A stretch of DNA of 64,000 nt, taken from NCBI GenBank assembly GCA_023055505.1, contig JALIRH010000036.1, positions 1,674,001 to 1,738,000 of the forward strand, read 5' to 3'. The DNA comes from Callipepla californica brunnescens. Lineage: Eukaryota > Chordata > Aves > Galliformes > Odontophoridae. A program made the position numbers and the translations under genes. Position 1 is the stretch's first letter; each line of letters begins with the position of its first letter. Under the pieces are notes generated by a model that did not search any database, was not told where the DNA came from, and worked only from the letters and a program-made list of their open reading frames with translations. This document shows positions 44,857-57,916 of the stretch, in pieces.

Positions 44857-47800
44857 GTGAGCGCCACGCGGCCGGGGCCGGGATCCGCCGCTCAGCGGAA
44901 CCGCGGCCGCGCCCCGCCGCTTCCTCTTCCCTCCCCCGGGGCGGCGGTGAGGGAGGCCCCGGCTGCGGCCTGCACCGGGGGGGGGAGGGAGCGGGGGCAG
45001 AGCCCGAGGGGGGCGGCGGGGCAGGGCCCGGGGCTCCGCAGGGTCTGGCGCCTCGCGGTGCTGCCGGCTAACGGAGCCGGAACGGGCGGAGCGCCGCCTC
45101 GAGCCCCGCGTCCCCCGGTAAGCCGTGCGGAACCAGGAACCGGCGGCGTGCGGGGCGGCCGAGCCCGTCCGGGGCGGCACCGCTGCGGTGTGCGGTGCTC
45201 CCAGGCTTCGGGTTGGAGTCCGCGGCTCCCGCAGCCCCGCCGCGCGGTGCTGGCGGGATGAGTTCGCCCAAGGGACAAAGCCTTCGGTTTCCTTTGGGTA
45301 CTGTGCGTGGAGGGGGTGCAGCCCTGCAGGTCTGATCGCCTCTGGGTGCATTCAGCGGTAAGGGCGGAGCGATCCTGCTGTGCCCGGCCCACCTGGCGGG
45401 GTGCCCGTTGAGCCCCTGTGTCACAGAGTGCCTCTAGGGCTGTGTTTGCTCCAGAGCTTGGTACTGCTCTGGAATTTGTGGTTTGAAGGTTTTTTTTTTT
45501 TTTTTAAGACTGTTCAAATATGGTTAGGTTAAAAATGTGCCTAGCGGTATGTAAAGACTAGTTAAGTAATCAATCCTTTGCTTCAGCTAAGAATTTCAGA
45601 GGCAGTATCTTATCCTTTCCTCTGGAGGTCCTGGCAGTCCCACCACTTGAATGGTACAGGATGAAGATCTTTGGTTTGTAGTGGAAGGTGAAGAATGCTT
45701 ACAATCAGGATGCTGTGCCTGCTGCAGCAAAGCTATGTCTGCAAGCTGAGTGTGGGACTCGCGTGATGGGGCATCAAACTTCACCTGTGAGTCAGACCAA
45801 GAGGTCTGTCTGAAGGCTGTGTGCGTGAGACCTGCTGCAGGATTTAATAGTCAGGATTCCAACAAACTGTTCTGACTTCTGCTGCAGCAGAAATCCTCAC
45901 GAAGAACTGAAGGAAGCGAGCAGGCTTCGTGTAAAATGACAGTGGTGATACCTGCTGCTTCTCTTAAGGGAATGCAAAAGTATGCTGTAAGAATAATTCA
46001 GTCGAGGTGTAAGTGTGGCTTTATCACACTTCTAGGGGGGTTAGCACACAAGGCTTTTAGAAGTTTTGTGAGTGCTTTAAGCTTTGGCTGTCTTCTGATT
46101 TCTGGTGTTTAGTGATGGAGGGCAGTGGCTGTGGGAGCAGTCTCACCAGGTTCTCCAGTGCTGTGCTGGCCTCAGCTGTTGGGTGGACATCCAGCCGCCC
46201 CGTTATTTGTGTGTTGTGGTGGCTGCACACACACCTGGAGGTTTGCTCACAGAGTGGGGCAAGTGGAGTGTGGTTTATCCAGGTCTGCTACAAGAAAGGT
46301 CACTGGGCTTGGTTACAAGAGGCAAATGAGTGGTGGTGATGTGTTAATAAAACCTTGTTCTTAGAATCAGTGTTATGCAGGCAGTGTAATTCCCACATCC
46401 AGTTTCAACTTCAGTCCTCATGCAGTGTTCAGAGTATCCCCAGGATCTTTTACTTTAGTGGGCAATACTCAAATGGAGGGTGAAGATCCTAAAACGGCAC
46501 TGACAGCTGCTGGTTTTGTACAGGTGCTACTAAAACAATGTAAGATTTGTGAAACTGAACAACTCAAGATAACACTTTCTCATCTCCTTGAACTCTTAGT
46601 CTGTTTCTGATTGTGATTGTGGCACTCTTGAAAGCCATAGCATCAGCTCTGGGAAGGCTTTCAGTGCCCACAGGCAGTTCTTTGCACCTTGTGCCTTCTG
46701 AGAAATCCTGGCTTGAGTTAGTTTGTAGGGTCCTTGTTTTGTCAGCCAGGTGTATGAGCTTTGCTAAATGCTGTCTTAAAAGACAAATTCCCAAAGTAAT
46801 CAAGTTGGCAGGTATTGCTGGGATAGGGAACACTGTCATTGCAGTGGTGCTGAACCTTTGGCTTGAGAATATTCTCCCTTTGCAAATGAGCCACGTTATC
46901 TTCAGTTGGGATTTCCTCATATGGTAAATATACATGCTGATATCTTATTAGTTGTCATCTGGGAATGAAACAGAATGAAAGCACAGTTTAATTCTTTTGA
47001 ATTACTATTTTTGGTACTTAATCATTTAACTCCTAATGTAATCTCTTTGAGAAAGACGTGTTCTTGTTCTGCAGTTGTCAGCTAGGCTTCCCATGCCAAG
47101 GATGGCTGATGAGCTCCAGGCTGTGCCTGGGGAGTTCTCTTGCCTGTCCTTTGGAGGTATGTTTGGTCACATCCAAATGGTTCCTTACTCTAATTCAGAG
47201 TAAGTCACTGTGTGTAATAATTTCACTCTGTTCTGTTAATTTATGTGAGGAGTTCTGAAGAGTTTGGAATACCCAACCAAACCTTCATCTCTCTTCCCTG
47301 GTGCACAATTTCCAAAGCATGTGTATTGCTCTCAGTTCACCCATTTTTTCCTAATCCTTTGCCATATCCAGCAAGGGAGGGGAAGAATCTCACGTGAAAC
47401 CATGGGACTTTGAATTTGAATTTCCATTATGGTTGAAGTCTATGGTGGGAAGGAGCAATGAATGTCTGAGTACTGTAAAGCTTTTCCCACCTTCTTGTTC
47501 CCTCTAACTGTGCTCCAGTGCAGGGCTTGTTTTCTGATAGGTTGTGTTTATTGCAAAGCCCTTCTAACTTGAACAGGAATTCAAGGATGAATGCTGGTCA
47601 AACAAGTTTGAAAGATGTCTCCCTGTTTGTTGAGCAGGGAGGTTTTATTACAAGGAGAAAATGGAGAATGCTTGAGGAAGCTGCTCTGCTTGTTTCCTAA
47701 TTATAAAGTTGTAATTTTCCACAATTGATGCTGTCTGGGTGATGCCAAATGCAGTGGCAACCCAATCCTTCTAGCTTTTTAGATGCATTTCTGAGCTCAG

Positions 47801-50800
47801 GAATCAGAAGTGGGATCTGTTTCTTATCTGTGACCATCTAAAATAAGCTTTTATTTAGAGTCGCTGTAATTGCATTAGATAACACCTTGTGCCTTGTGCT
47901 TGGTTTCCTAGAAGGGTGGCTGGAGTCTTTGGCATCAAAGAATCAGACATTTCCTTGTATTATTTGGTTCTCCTCTTTGGCCCCGCTGTCCTCCTTTAGG
48001 ATTCAGAGTGGAATTGTGGAGCATGCTGTGAGCTTGTGCCTTGTCCGCGTTGGGCTGAGGAATTGCAGAATGTATTTGTAGGCACTTGACTTATCTGGCT
48101 GCCCTTCCCATAAATTACCTGCTTTATTACTGCTGAATGCAAATTCACCCTCGCTGCTTTATATTCCAGCAGTGTAGCTTGTGTTGTTTATCAGCACGGG
48201 GTTGATTTGGGAGTCCTGCTCGGTTTAAACCCATAAGACATTGCTCTAAGTGTTCACAGCCGTGCTGCAGAGCAAGTCATTACTGGTGCTGCTCTTCTGA
48301 TCACAGAGAGGATGTCCTCCAGGTCTTTCAGTTACAGAAAGCAGAGCAGAGTTCTTTCCTGGTGCAGTGCCTTGGGATTTCCATCACGTCCTTGTTGCAG
48401 AGTGGGAGGGCAACCAGTCTGGGTGAAAACAGGACCTGGGATCTAAGAATTCTAGCACCATCAGCTAGATGAGAAGGAAGACAGCACTGAAGTAGAAGGA
48501 TTTTTTGTGGAACAAAGAAGGGTTGAGGTGGCACTGAAGGCATAAGCTCAGTGGTTGCCTTAAGCTGTCAGTCCCCGCCGCCATAAATAAAACACTTTTT
48601 ATCTCCTCAGGGAATTCTGTGTTCCTTCAGGTGATATTTTCTATCTTCAATGTTTGCCAAAGTGCTGAGCTTGCAAGTGAAGTCCTGTAACCTGGCTTCC
48701 CCTTTTTGCGTTGGGAAATAGCTGGATTTATAAAAAGCTTGCTGAGGTGGCTGCGTGATATCTGTGCTGGCAACCTAAGATGGGCTCAAGAAACGAGAGA
48801 TAGTATTGTTGTGCTTTTTTTTCCTTTTGGTAAGTTAATTCAGAGGATGAGAAAACTGAGGTGGTGGAACGAGGTGAAATACCAGCTGCATCATGCTGAC
48901 TGCAGCAGGTGAAAACTGCGTTCATCCACAGTTCCTATCGCTGTGCAAATCCAGGGGTTGTCTGGGAGAGTTTTGGGTGCAGAGCTGGGAGTGGGTGTGA
49001 TCTTGGCTCAGTGCTGACCGCTGTGCTGGATGGTCAAGTACAGCTTTCACATGGCTGTTGGTACTGCTGGAGGTGCTGCAGAGTGTGATCGAGTAGAAAT
49101 TGGTCAGTGGAGTAACTTAGCTTTGTATAAAACCGACGGGGAAGTCTGACATGGATTGGGATTGGCGAAGAGCTGAAGCACTGCCTGTATATTTATCCTG
49201 TCCCTGTTACTTAAATGCATTAAAACCTTGGGAAATAAGTGCATCACTGGATTGAATGCTGTGTGACTGCAGCTCTGATGCGGGGGTAGGTCAGGCATGT
49301 ACATAAGCAGCAAGAAAAGCACTAAAAGAGACAGGAACATTGTTCACGTTACGGCAAGGGAAGGAATTCTGGGGAGCATGAGTATCTTATTGGATGGAGG
49401 TGGGAAGTTCATGGCCTCAGTACAGACAAAACCACTTGCATCCTAGTTTGAAGTGTTTAATTCCTTACTGTTGGATCTGTTGGATGGAACTGAACTGTTG
49501 AGGTGTAATCAGCAAGGTGCGTTTTGCTGGGCACAGCCGAAAGGCATATTAACCTACTTTAGTGACCTTTTAGGCCATCAGAGAATGCTGGGGGATGAGA
49601 GCTAATTAGATAACCTCTCCCTGTCTCCTCGCTGCCCTGCCAGGCATCCTATTACTTGCCAGAGTTATCCCATGAATTTACAACCCCAGCTATGAGACTT
49701 CTGGGCGCTGGAAAGTGCTGAGCTGGTCCCAAAGCAGCGGCCAGGAGTGCAGGGCTGCACTAAGAGCCCAGCATGAAGCTGTGCTGATAAGGTTCTCAGT
49801 AAGCCTGACTGTTCGTAGTCGTTTGGTGATAGGGTATGTGCATCCCTGCTGCTGTAATAATGTGTGCTTTCTCTCGTGTTTTTGATGTTAGTAACTTGTA
49901 TGGAGGAAATCTAGGTTGCGGTTGGCTGGAAGGAGAATGTGGATCTGTCAGGCCAGGAGCAGCTTGCTTTCTTCAAGGGGAAAAAATCCATTTGATTTGG
50001 GCAGCTCCTCTTCTGATGCTTTCGTGACCGAGTTGATTGGAGTGTGAAACAAGCAGCACGTAGGATAAAACAGTGCTTTGAAGAGATCATCCAGGATTAA
50101 AAGGAAGCAGTGCAAGCCACGCGTTTGCAGATGGTCAGGATGGTGAGAATCTCGAGAGCTGTTGGGTTTGTGGTGATTAGTTTTTATATTTAAAAATAAA
50201 GTTGAAGGATTTCCTGTCTTAATCACACCCATCTGAAGCTCTTAAATACAATGTGCATTCAGCCGTGAGGTTTCTTTGAGAGGTACCGGAGTCTGATACC
50301 TCAGTGCTGTCCTCTGGAAAGGGACTGTGGCTCACAATGGAACCTCCTATTTTGGTTATCTCCCAAGAGCAGCACGTGCTGTAATGCAGAGCTCCTTGAA
50401 TGATGTGTGCTGGGATCTTGTGTTTTCCTACAGGTTTTTTTTTTTTCTTAATTTCTTCTGCTACCTTCTAGAAGCAGCAAACAGGACCTGGCTGGCCTGC
50501 TGGAGCTGAGCTCAGTACTGCCCGTGCTAAGGGCAGACCCCAGCAAAAAGGAAGCAGTCTGTAACTAAAGACTGATTTGGGCACTTCCTCTGCAATATTT
50601 GGCTGGAAGGCAAGAAGGTGATCTGTGACAAGCAGGTCCTCAGGCTGGGAACCCACCACAGCCCTGCTCCGTTGGTTTATTTCAACAGCTGAGCTAACCT
50701 GGCTAGTCAGAAGCCTACAAAGAGAGAATGAAGTGGGAAAATTGGGGACGAGGGGCTCAGTGATTTGGGGCGCATCTGTGGGGCTGAAGCAAAGAGCTGC

Positions 50801-53800
50801 ACTACATGATCTCGCCGAGGTGTCAGGAGTTTCAGCCCAAGGGTGACAGGGACAGGAAGGAGATCCTCTGAACCATTTCCTATTGTGAGTTCTGTGAGAA
50901 CTCATCACTGCTCAGCAGTAATCTTGGGTTGGATGGGTCAGGGTGAACCCACACGTGGGGGCAGGGGAGCAGTGCCTTCAGTCTTTGGAAAGCGAGAGGT
51001 ACAGTGCCTTGTACATGTCCCCGTGGGGCTACAGAAAGGGATTAAAGTACAGTGCTGACCCGAGTCGCGAGGAAATATCTGGAGGCATCTTAAGTTACTG
51101 GATGCATTAAGTGATGCTGAATGGTTACAGTGTCAGAATGCAGGCTGCGCCAGGGTGTCTGCAGCGGGGTATGTGCGTGCTTGTGCTCCAGCCAGCAGCT
51201 ATTCCAATAGCAAAGCTGCTAGGCAGACACACCAGCTCCCTTACCAAGTGGTTGCAGGAGCGGGATGTGCTCTTACATCTCAGGTCTGTAACAGTAGGCT
51301 TTTTATTTTTTTTATTTTTGTTGCATTATTTAAAATCTTATTTGCAGAAAATTTCCTCTCTGTAGAGATACCTAACAAAGAAAATGCTGCTTTTGTTTTC
51401 CATCCAGGCAAAAAGTCACTTGCATTAGCCTAATTGAATGTCTTACAGCTCGGGCTGAGGTGGTCAGCTCTGCAGTCAACTTCAGCGACTTTAATCCCAT
51501 TTATTAGAAGTTAGCAATGTGGTTTTGCAGTCTGCAGGTTTTCAGTGCTGTCTCCTTTTTCCTCTTTCATGTGGGGCTAATAGATTGCATATTCACTTGA
51601 TGCCATGATTTATTGGGAAATGACTTTTTGCAAACTTTACGCTTCACAGGAATTCTTGGCAGAAGATGAAAGCCAGTAAATTACATTGTCATGTTCAATG
51701 ACAAGTTTAATAAATAAAACATTGTTTCTGTTACCCAGAAGACAAACGTTGGTGCAGAAATCATTAGTGATGGTGGAAAAAGGTCAAGATGAATAGCTTG
51801 TTCCCAGAAAGCCTTGGTGCAGGTCCACCCTGCTCTTCTGTTTGTTGGACAGATGAAAGACTTGCACTGGGCTTTACATGGCACCTGTGGATGTGCTAGC
51901 AGGAGCTGAAATGCCTCTAGCTGAGACACAGCCCCAGGGAGTGTAAATTGGCTGCAGGATGTGCTCCACGAGCTGCTGAATTCTGCTTCTGCAGCAAGAA
52001 GAGTTAAGTCCAGTGACCTGCCCCAAACTGTCAGGGTTGGTAGGTTTTCCTCAGTGTAAAATAGTTTGACAGATAGTTGTTCCGTGAGACTGAGCTCCTT
52101 AGTAAGGTAATGTAATGGGCTGTGGTTTGTTTTGAAACTGCTGGATGGAAATGCCTTCAGTGTGCTGTAATCCACTTGGTAATTGCTTCTGAGGTGGGGC
52201 AGGGATGTGGGGTAGTGCTGGGCAGCACTCACCTGATCTGGAGGTAAGAATGATGAAGTCAAAACACAAAGGTTGAGTCAGAGGACATTTGAAAGCATCT
52301 GCTGAAAGGTAGAGCAGTGAGGATTTGGGAACAGACTGCCTGCAAGCTTGGGGGAGGTTGCTGAGTGTGACTACCTCTCTGCTAGTAGCTCCTGTATGAC
52401 CAGTGCAGCTCTTTCTGTCCAGAACTTGACTTAGTTGTGCTGTCAGCCTGAAATAGTGTTAAGTATCTAGTGTCATTAGCATGCTGGTGGCAATGAAACT
52501 TGAGCTGCCTCATTTGCTCTCCTTCCCGTGGATTATTTTAGTTCCTATGCTTTGGAGCAGATGTCTAAGTTACTCTCCCCTGCAGAAGGTCTGTAAGGAG
52601 GAGATGCCGTGTGAGTGCCCGTCTCTGAGCTTTGTGTCTATTCAGTTCATGGGCCGACATAGAACAGCAGCTAGTCAGGGTTGTCCTCTAGCTTTCTGAA
52701 GCTGTTTTAAAGGGGAGAGCAGAGGAGAATGAGGGAAGTATGTTCTACAGGAGAACATCTCTGAGAAGCATGATGTGATGTGTAGAGCTTCTCTGTGAGT
52801 ACAGGTTACCTGGTAACACAAGTACAGCACTTTTCAGCTAAAATCTGCCAACCCATCGCTTCTGGATTTGTATTCATCTTTAATCCTTCTCGTTTCACAT
52901 CTGTGGAATGAGCATTCTTAGCAGCTGGTCTGCCTTGTTTGATCTTGACCATGGCACTAATGTAACAGCAGACTGAGCTAAATGGTACTGAAGATAAGCA
53001 ATGGCCATAATCGTTTAGGAAGATAAAAGCCTCTGGATCCCATCCTAACCAGAGAGCAGTCCAGGAGAAGGAGTCTGTCCGCATCAGCATCATGATCAAA
53101 GATTATTAAAAGAGCTACTCTTTATTCCTATCCGTGATGTGATGTGTCTTCAGTTCTCACTACACGTGATTGTTTTTATATATGCTGGCGGCCTTTCTCC
53201 CACTGGTGCACCTTGCTGCCAGGAAGCCATGATTTATAACAATATCACAAGTGGTTTTAGGTAGGCTCTGCCAGAAGAGGGTTAATAGTCAAGGGGAAGA
53301 TTACAAAGGAAAACAGATTGCGAGGGATGTGCACAGCTGATGGAAGCATCGTGAATGCACAACTTGTTGGGGATTCAGAGATTGGATGCAGCAATTCCCC
53401 TTCCCATCTAATAGCACAAGAAGTAAATGCTGACAGCCTGTTGTGCTGGGAGCCGGCGGGGAATCCTGTGCTTAACGTACTGCTTCACATTACTCAGGGT
53501 TACAATAATTCAACCCTCTGCTAAAGCTCCTAGCAGTAATACTATCCTATTGTGTAATTTGAAAGGGGAGGCTTCTGCCTTTTGAGCTCAGGAAGTTGGC
53601 GAGGAGTAAAATGACGAGGAGGACGGGAAGCCGCGTATCTGTTTCAATTAAAGAAATTTAGTGTTTAGTGCCACAAAGCTGAAACGTTAGTCAGACGTTC
53701 CTGTTGGGAGAACTGGCAGGAAATAATGTGATTTACAATCTGGGGTATGTCTGCAACATAAAAGGAAGAGAAGAAGTCATTTGCTGGTTGCGTACTTCTG

Positions 53801-56800
53801 GTCCTGGATTAATTTACGGAGGTATTTTGCTTGTAAGCCGACCAGCGATCAAAGCACTCCGATGTGTGATTGCTTCAAATTGCCTAAGTTAAGCAAATAT
53901 TCTATTTTCAGTGTCCCTTTGGGTTTTTATCTTTCATTTCAGCTCTCTGAAAATTGAGATGCCAGCTTGTGCTTGAAGTTTGGTAACTTTTCAAATTGCA
54001 GGCTGGAGCAAATCTGAGTGTGAGCAGCTTGCAGACCTCCAGCTCATCACCAAGGGCCTGGCACCCACACCAAGGCAGAGTGTTCAGCTGGTAAACATGG
54101 GCAGCACTGTGCAAATAATGGATGTTTTTACATGTGGTGCTTTTTTTTCTTTTTTTTTTTTTTTTTTCAACCTTAATCATAACTCGTGAAGTCATTTTTA
54201 GGTCATCTAGTTCTTCTCAACTTGCACCAGAGACTGTAGACGGCGTGGGTCGGTGCTGCACAGCCAGACCTGGCGTGGATGGGTGTTATGCTGGCTTCTG
54301 GTTGGAAAGGTTTGCTGGTCCAAGCTGCTTATTTCCCAGAACAGGCTGAAACAGGGAGAGGTGCCCAGTGCAGCAGCACTTGGCCACCCCAGCTGGTCTC
54401 TCCTGGTTCAGGAGTGAGCTCAGGCAGTGCTAATATAAGAAGACAACACAGAAGTGAAACCAGTCTGGTTTTCTTTTTGAAGAAAATGCTGAATTCTGTT
54501 TGTGCTCAGCAGCTACATAGGCAAATGAGCAGGAGACTTCCAAACTCAGCTGTTGGGACCAAGGAGTTCAGTCTGCACTATGTGATGTGCAGTGGTCCAC
54601 CTTTGAAGTGAGCCTTCTAAAGCATGGAGTGTGGCTTAAATCTCAGGCAGTTGGCAAGGGAGAGTTAGGAAAACTTGGAAGAGCAGCCTCTGAGTTTCTG
54701 TAAATGTACGTAGTGACTTCCTCAGCTTACATCCGCTTTCTCCCTGCATGTGCAAGGTCAGAGGAGTCCCTTGCTCTTAAATAACAATGACCTTAACATG
54801 CCTTTCTTTTGAGCACTGGAACATGGGAAGGCATTAGTTCACTTCACCATCAACAAACCCTCCTCAAAAGGATCAAACGAAGCTGTAGTAACTTCCTGGG
54901 CTCTTTCTTTGTGGCTTCTGCATTGAGGAGCATCTGTCCATCCTCAGCCTTTGAGTGCTATTGCTTCCAATAGGAGCAGAATAAACAAACACGTAGCTCT
55001 GTGTAACTACGCACTTAGATAACTGATTTTTTTTTTCCAGCATGATTTAATCGAGCCTCAGTGCAGTGAGGTGACCAGAGACTTGGGGCTGTTTTGAGAG
55101 TTCTGTCATTGCTGTGCTTGATTTATTTGCTAGAGACTGCGAAGAAGAGCAGAAAGCAGGCAGAGGAAACTAAACAACTACTCCTATAGACACAGTTGTA
55201 ACTTACATTTTGCCCTGCAGTAGTATCATGGGAGCACTACAGCAGATGTGGAGATTGTAGATAGCTGGATATCTTAGAGGAAACTTATTAAGGAGCTTTC
55301 ATCTCAGCTAATATTTTCAGTCTTTGAGATTCCTATGATCTCTTAAATCCTTCAGTGACTTGAGCTGTAATAAAACTTCATTTAGAGTTTGCCTGAACTC
55401 CCAACTCCTCCACGGGAGCTCTGTGCTGGATGAGACAGAGGGATGGGGGAAAGCGGGCTGGTATCAAGTAAACACTAAGCTCGTTAAGTCCTGCAGCCTC
55501 AGAGTGCTTGGCTTCAAGTCTGGGCTGAGAGACGGCTGTCTGATCACCTCACCGAGCAGGGGGATAAGCCTCTCCATGGCTAAAGGCAAGAATTCTGCAG
55601 TGTGTTTTGTCTAGAGATCTGTGAAGAAGCTGTGACTTCAGTATGCAGTTGGATGAGAGCAAGTGGAGATCTAGAAAGAGTGGGATGAATGAAGGGGAGA
55701 TGAATGGGTGAGGTTGCAAGTAACGAGGTGAGATGTGTGCTGAGCACCTTTCTCTTGTGCAGTTTGTGTAAGGGCTTTGTGGGATTTCCTCCTAACGTAC
55801 CACTGTCAGAACTGAAGAAAAACGTGATCCAGGCAGGCACAGGGGTGCATCAGAACCTGCCTTTATTTCAGTTCCATAAGAGGTCTGCAGGCAAGCCATT
55901 TAATTATTTAAATGCTCTGCAGGAAAGCTGGTATCCTGCTGCTCAGCCTTGCTTCTCCTTCAGAAGAAGATATGCTTCTTGTTGGTATATGCCTGGGTAT
56001 TTTTCAGCTTTTCTTGCTTGCACGCAGCCACTTGTGCCAGCTGTGGCTGAACCCCTTCAAGAATCCCTGCCTCGAGCAGACTTACTCATGTATTTTCACA
56101 GCTGTTAATGAATATACTGTTATAAAAATGTCAGTGCAAGTTCTTCTGGTTATCCGTAAAAGGATTCTGTGAATGCAGAAGATAATCCTTTGCTCAGTGC
56201 AGTTTTATACTACGGCGACTTTGAAATTAACACCTTGTCTGAGGTTGCAGCTTTAGTAGTGGTTTTTGACACCATTGTTTCCCTAGTTTTTTGTCTGTCA
56301 AATAATTCCAGCTGGCAGAGCAGGATGGAGCACTTCCATGAGCGTTCCCACGATCCCGAGCACGGAGCATGACCTTGCAACTGCATGCCAGCTCTCCTTC
56401 TTTGACACTACAGATAGCAGGAGGTGAAGACAATACTTGGTGTGATAGATCCCCCTGTCTGGGCTTGGCTGTTGCAGAGAGGCACTCATAGCCTGTCTCA
56501 GTCATTCCAGAGGAGTAGGAGCAAGAAGTGAGTTTTCCTTTCCCTGTATTTGAAGAAGGGCACGAGATGCTGCTGCTGCGTGGGGACTGAATGTGTCCTC
56601 CCTTTCTCACAGCACGTGGCTGCTGTAAGCTTGTGCTGTCCATGCAGAGAGGTGAGCTGATGCCTCCCTGCCTGTAGAGTTGGACTGTTTTTTCCAGAGG
56701 TGATGTCCCGTAACCTAAGAAATAACTACACAATCTCCCCAAACCGGTCTGTCTGATTTGCTGTCTGTACAGTGTTTACCTTTTGATAGTGAATGTACAG

Positions 56801-57916
56801 TGCCTTTTTAGAACTGTTTTCTTAACGGATGGCTGCTGAACGAGAACTCTTTCCTTGTTGCCAGGGTTGGCCTTAATTGCACGAAACTTGACTTCCTGCT
56901 GCTTCTCCCTGGCATGAGGGCTGCTCCTTGAGTCTTGTGGTAATGCAACTGCTTCAGTTTTGAAGCCTTTAAGTACAGCTTTAGAGTTTGGTTGAATGTG
57001 GGAGGGGAAAATTAAATTGAAGCTCGCTGTATATGGGTGGCTAGAAGTAGAGATGCAAAAAGGGAGGGGAAGAAACAGTGAAAGCATGCTTGCAGTGCTT
57101 CAGGATGGTGAAAGGAACGTGCTGTTGGGTCTCACCCTTGGTGAGAAGAGGAGCTAAAGGTTATGCAGGGAACGTAGTTCTGCTCATTGAGTGTCTGTGA
57201 TAATGTCTGTTGCAGATTTTCCAGCTCTGGCAGGAATCGTAAGCTTTTTTTTTTTTCCTGTGTGGAATTGGATGGGAGGCCAGCTGCACCGAGCCCTGTT
57301 GGAGTGTGTTGGTGTGGTTTCTCAAGAAAATTAAAGCTGCTGATTCCTTAGATACAGGCAGCTTTTGGTTTGTCTTTTGGAATAAGAAGGAAATAAGGGG
57401 TCATACTTTGTGCGTGTTTCAGTTTGCTTTCTGGTGAAGCTGGAGGAGGGGGAGAGAGAGATCTGTCAGAACGTAATTCGCCTTGGGTACTGATTGTCTT
57501 GAGCTGAATGACACAACACGAATGAGGAAGTGCTAAAATTGTTTCAGGAGAAGGAACTTTCAGTTCCCTAACCTGGATTCATGTTGAGATAGCATGGAAA
57601 AACAGCACTGAACTCTTTCTTAAGTGTAAGAGACAGATTTTGGTGAGGACTCGGACTGTTTGGTGTTACACTGGTGGCATTGTATTGATGCAAAACATTC
57701 TGCAGGTAAGAATTGCTGCGTCTCCCCCCTGTTAGAAGGGTTGACAAGTGCAGCAGTTCTCATTCACGTGACTTGGATTTGTTTATCTGTGCATACTGTG
57801 ACGGAGGGATGTTCTTGTTTCTGCAGAGTGACCAGCAGCTGGATTGTGCCTTGGATTTGATGAGGCGTCTGCCTCCACAGCAGATAGAGAAGAATCTCAG
57901 CGACCTCATTGACTTG
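44854..57916 (+). CDS. CAPZB: F-actin capping protein beta subunit, 5' part (2 coding exons)
   Basis: CapZ beta pairs with CapZ alpha to cap actin barbed ends; in muscle it sits at the Z-disc and it is also in dynactin. Two coding exons are in the window, 44854-44856 and 57827-57916. Exon 1 contributes only the ATG (GCCGCCATG|GTGAGC). Exon 2 begins AGTGACCAGCAG after TTGTTTCTGCAG and encodes [20 protein letters not shown] and ten further residues to LIDL. This is the conserved CAPZB N-terminus. The donor is TTG|GTGAGT, phase 0. The next exon, expected to start VPSLCEDLL from memory, was not found before 64000. The gene continues to the right, so about 31 of roughly 270 to 280 residues are present. 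Confidence 0.95.
44857..57826 (+). other. CAPZB: CAPZB intron 1
   Basis: The intron is 13.0 kb. It holds T-rich homopolymers (about 45490-45506; 54141-54167 with one interruption). I see no CR1 copy or RNA gene. A 193-codon minus-strand frame at 51681-52262 lacks an ATG start and recognisable features. Confidence 0.85.
54141..54167. repeat. T-rich homopolymer (T8 C T18)
   Basis: A run of T with one C at 54149, in CAPZB intron 1. Confidence 0.95.
57827..57916 (+). CDS. CAPZB: CAPZB exon 2
   Basis: The exon has thirty codons, from Ser2 to LIDL. The acceptor is TTCTTGTTTCTGCAG and the donor is GTGAGT. The encoded sequence is essentially the vertebrate consensus. Confidence 0.97.

Larger units (their letters stand above)
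44400..45260 (+). promoter_or_regulatory. CAPZB: CAPZB CpG island promoter
   Basis: This CpG-dense island surrounds exon 1. Two inverted CCAAT boxes (ATTGG) lie at 44580-44584 and 44679-44683, GC boxes (CCCCGCCCC and CCCGCCCC) at about 44610-44628, and an ETS-like GGAAGTGGAAG at about 44750-44760. There is no TATA box. Transcription probably starts near 44730-44800. Confidence 0.7.

Noticed and set aside
51681..52262. 193-codon minus-strand frame in CAPZB intron 1
   Set aside because: It starts at TTG, contains no recognisable domain and lies within an intron; a donor-like site near its start is not matched by a credible gene model.
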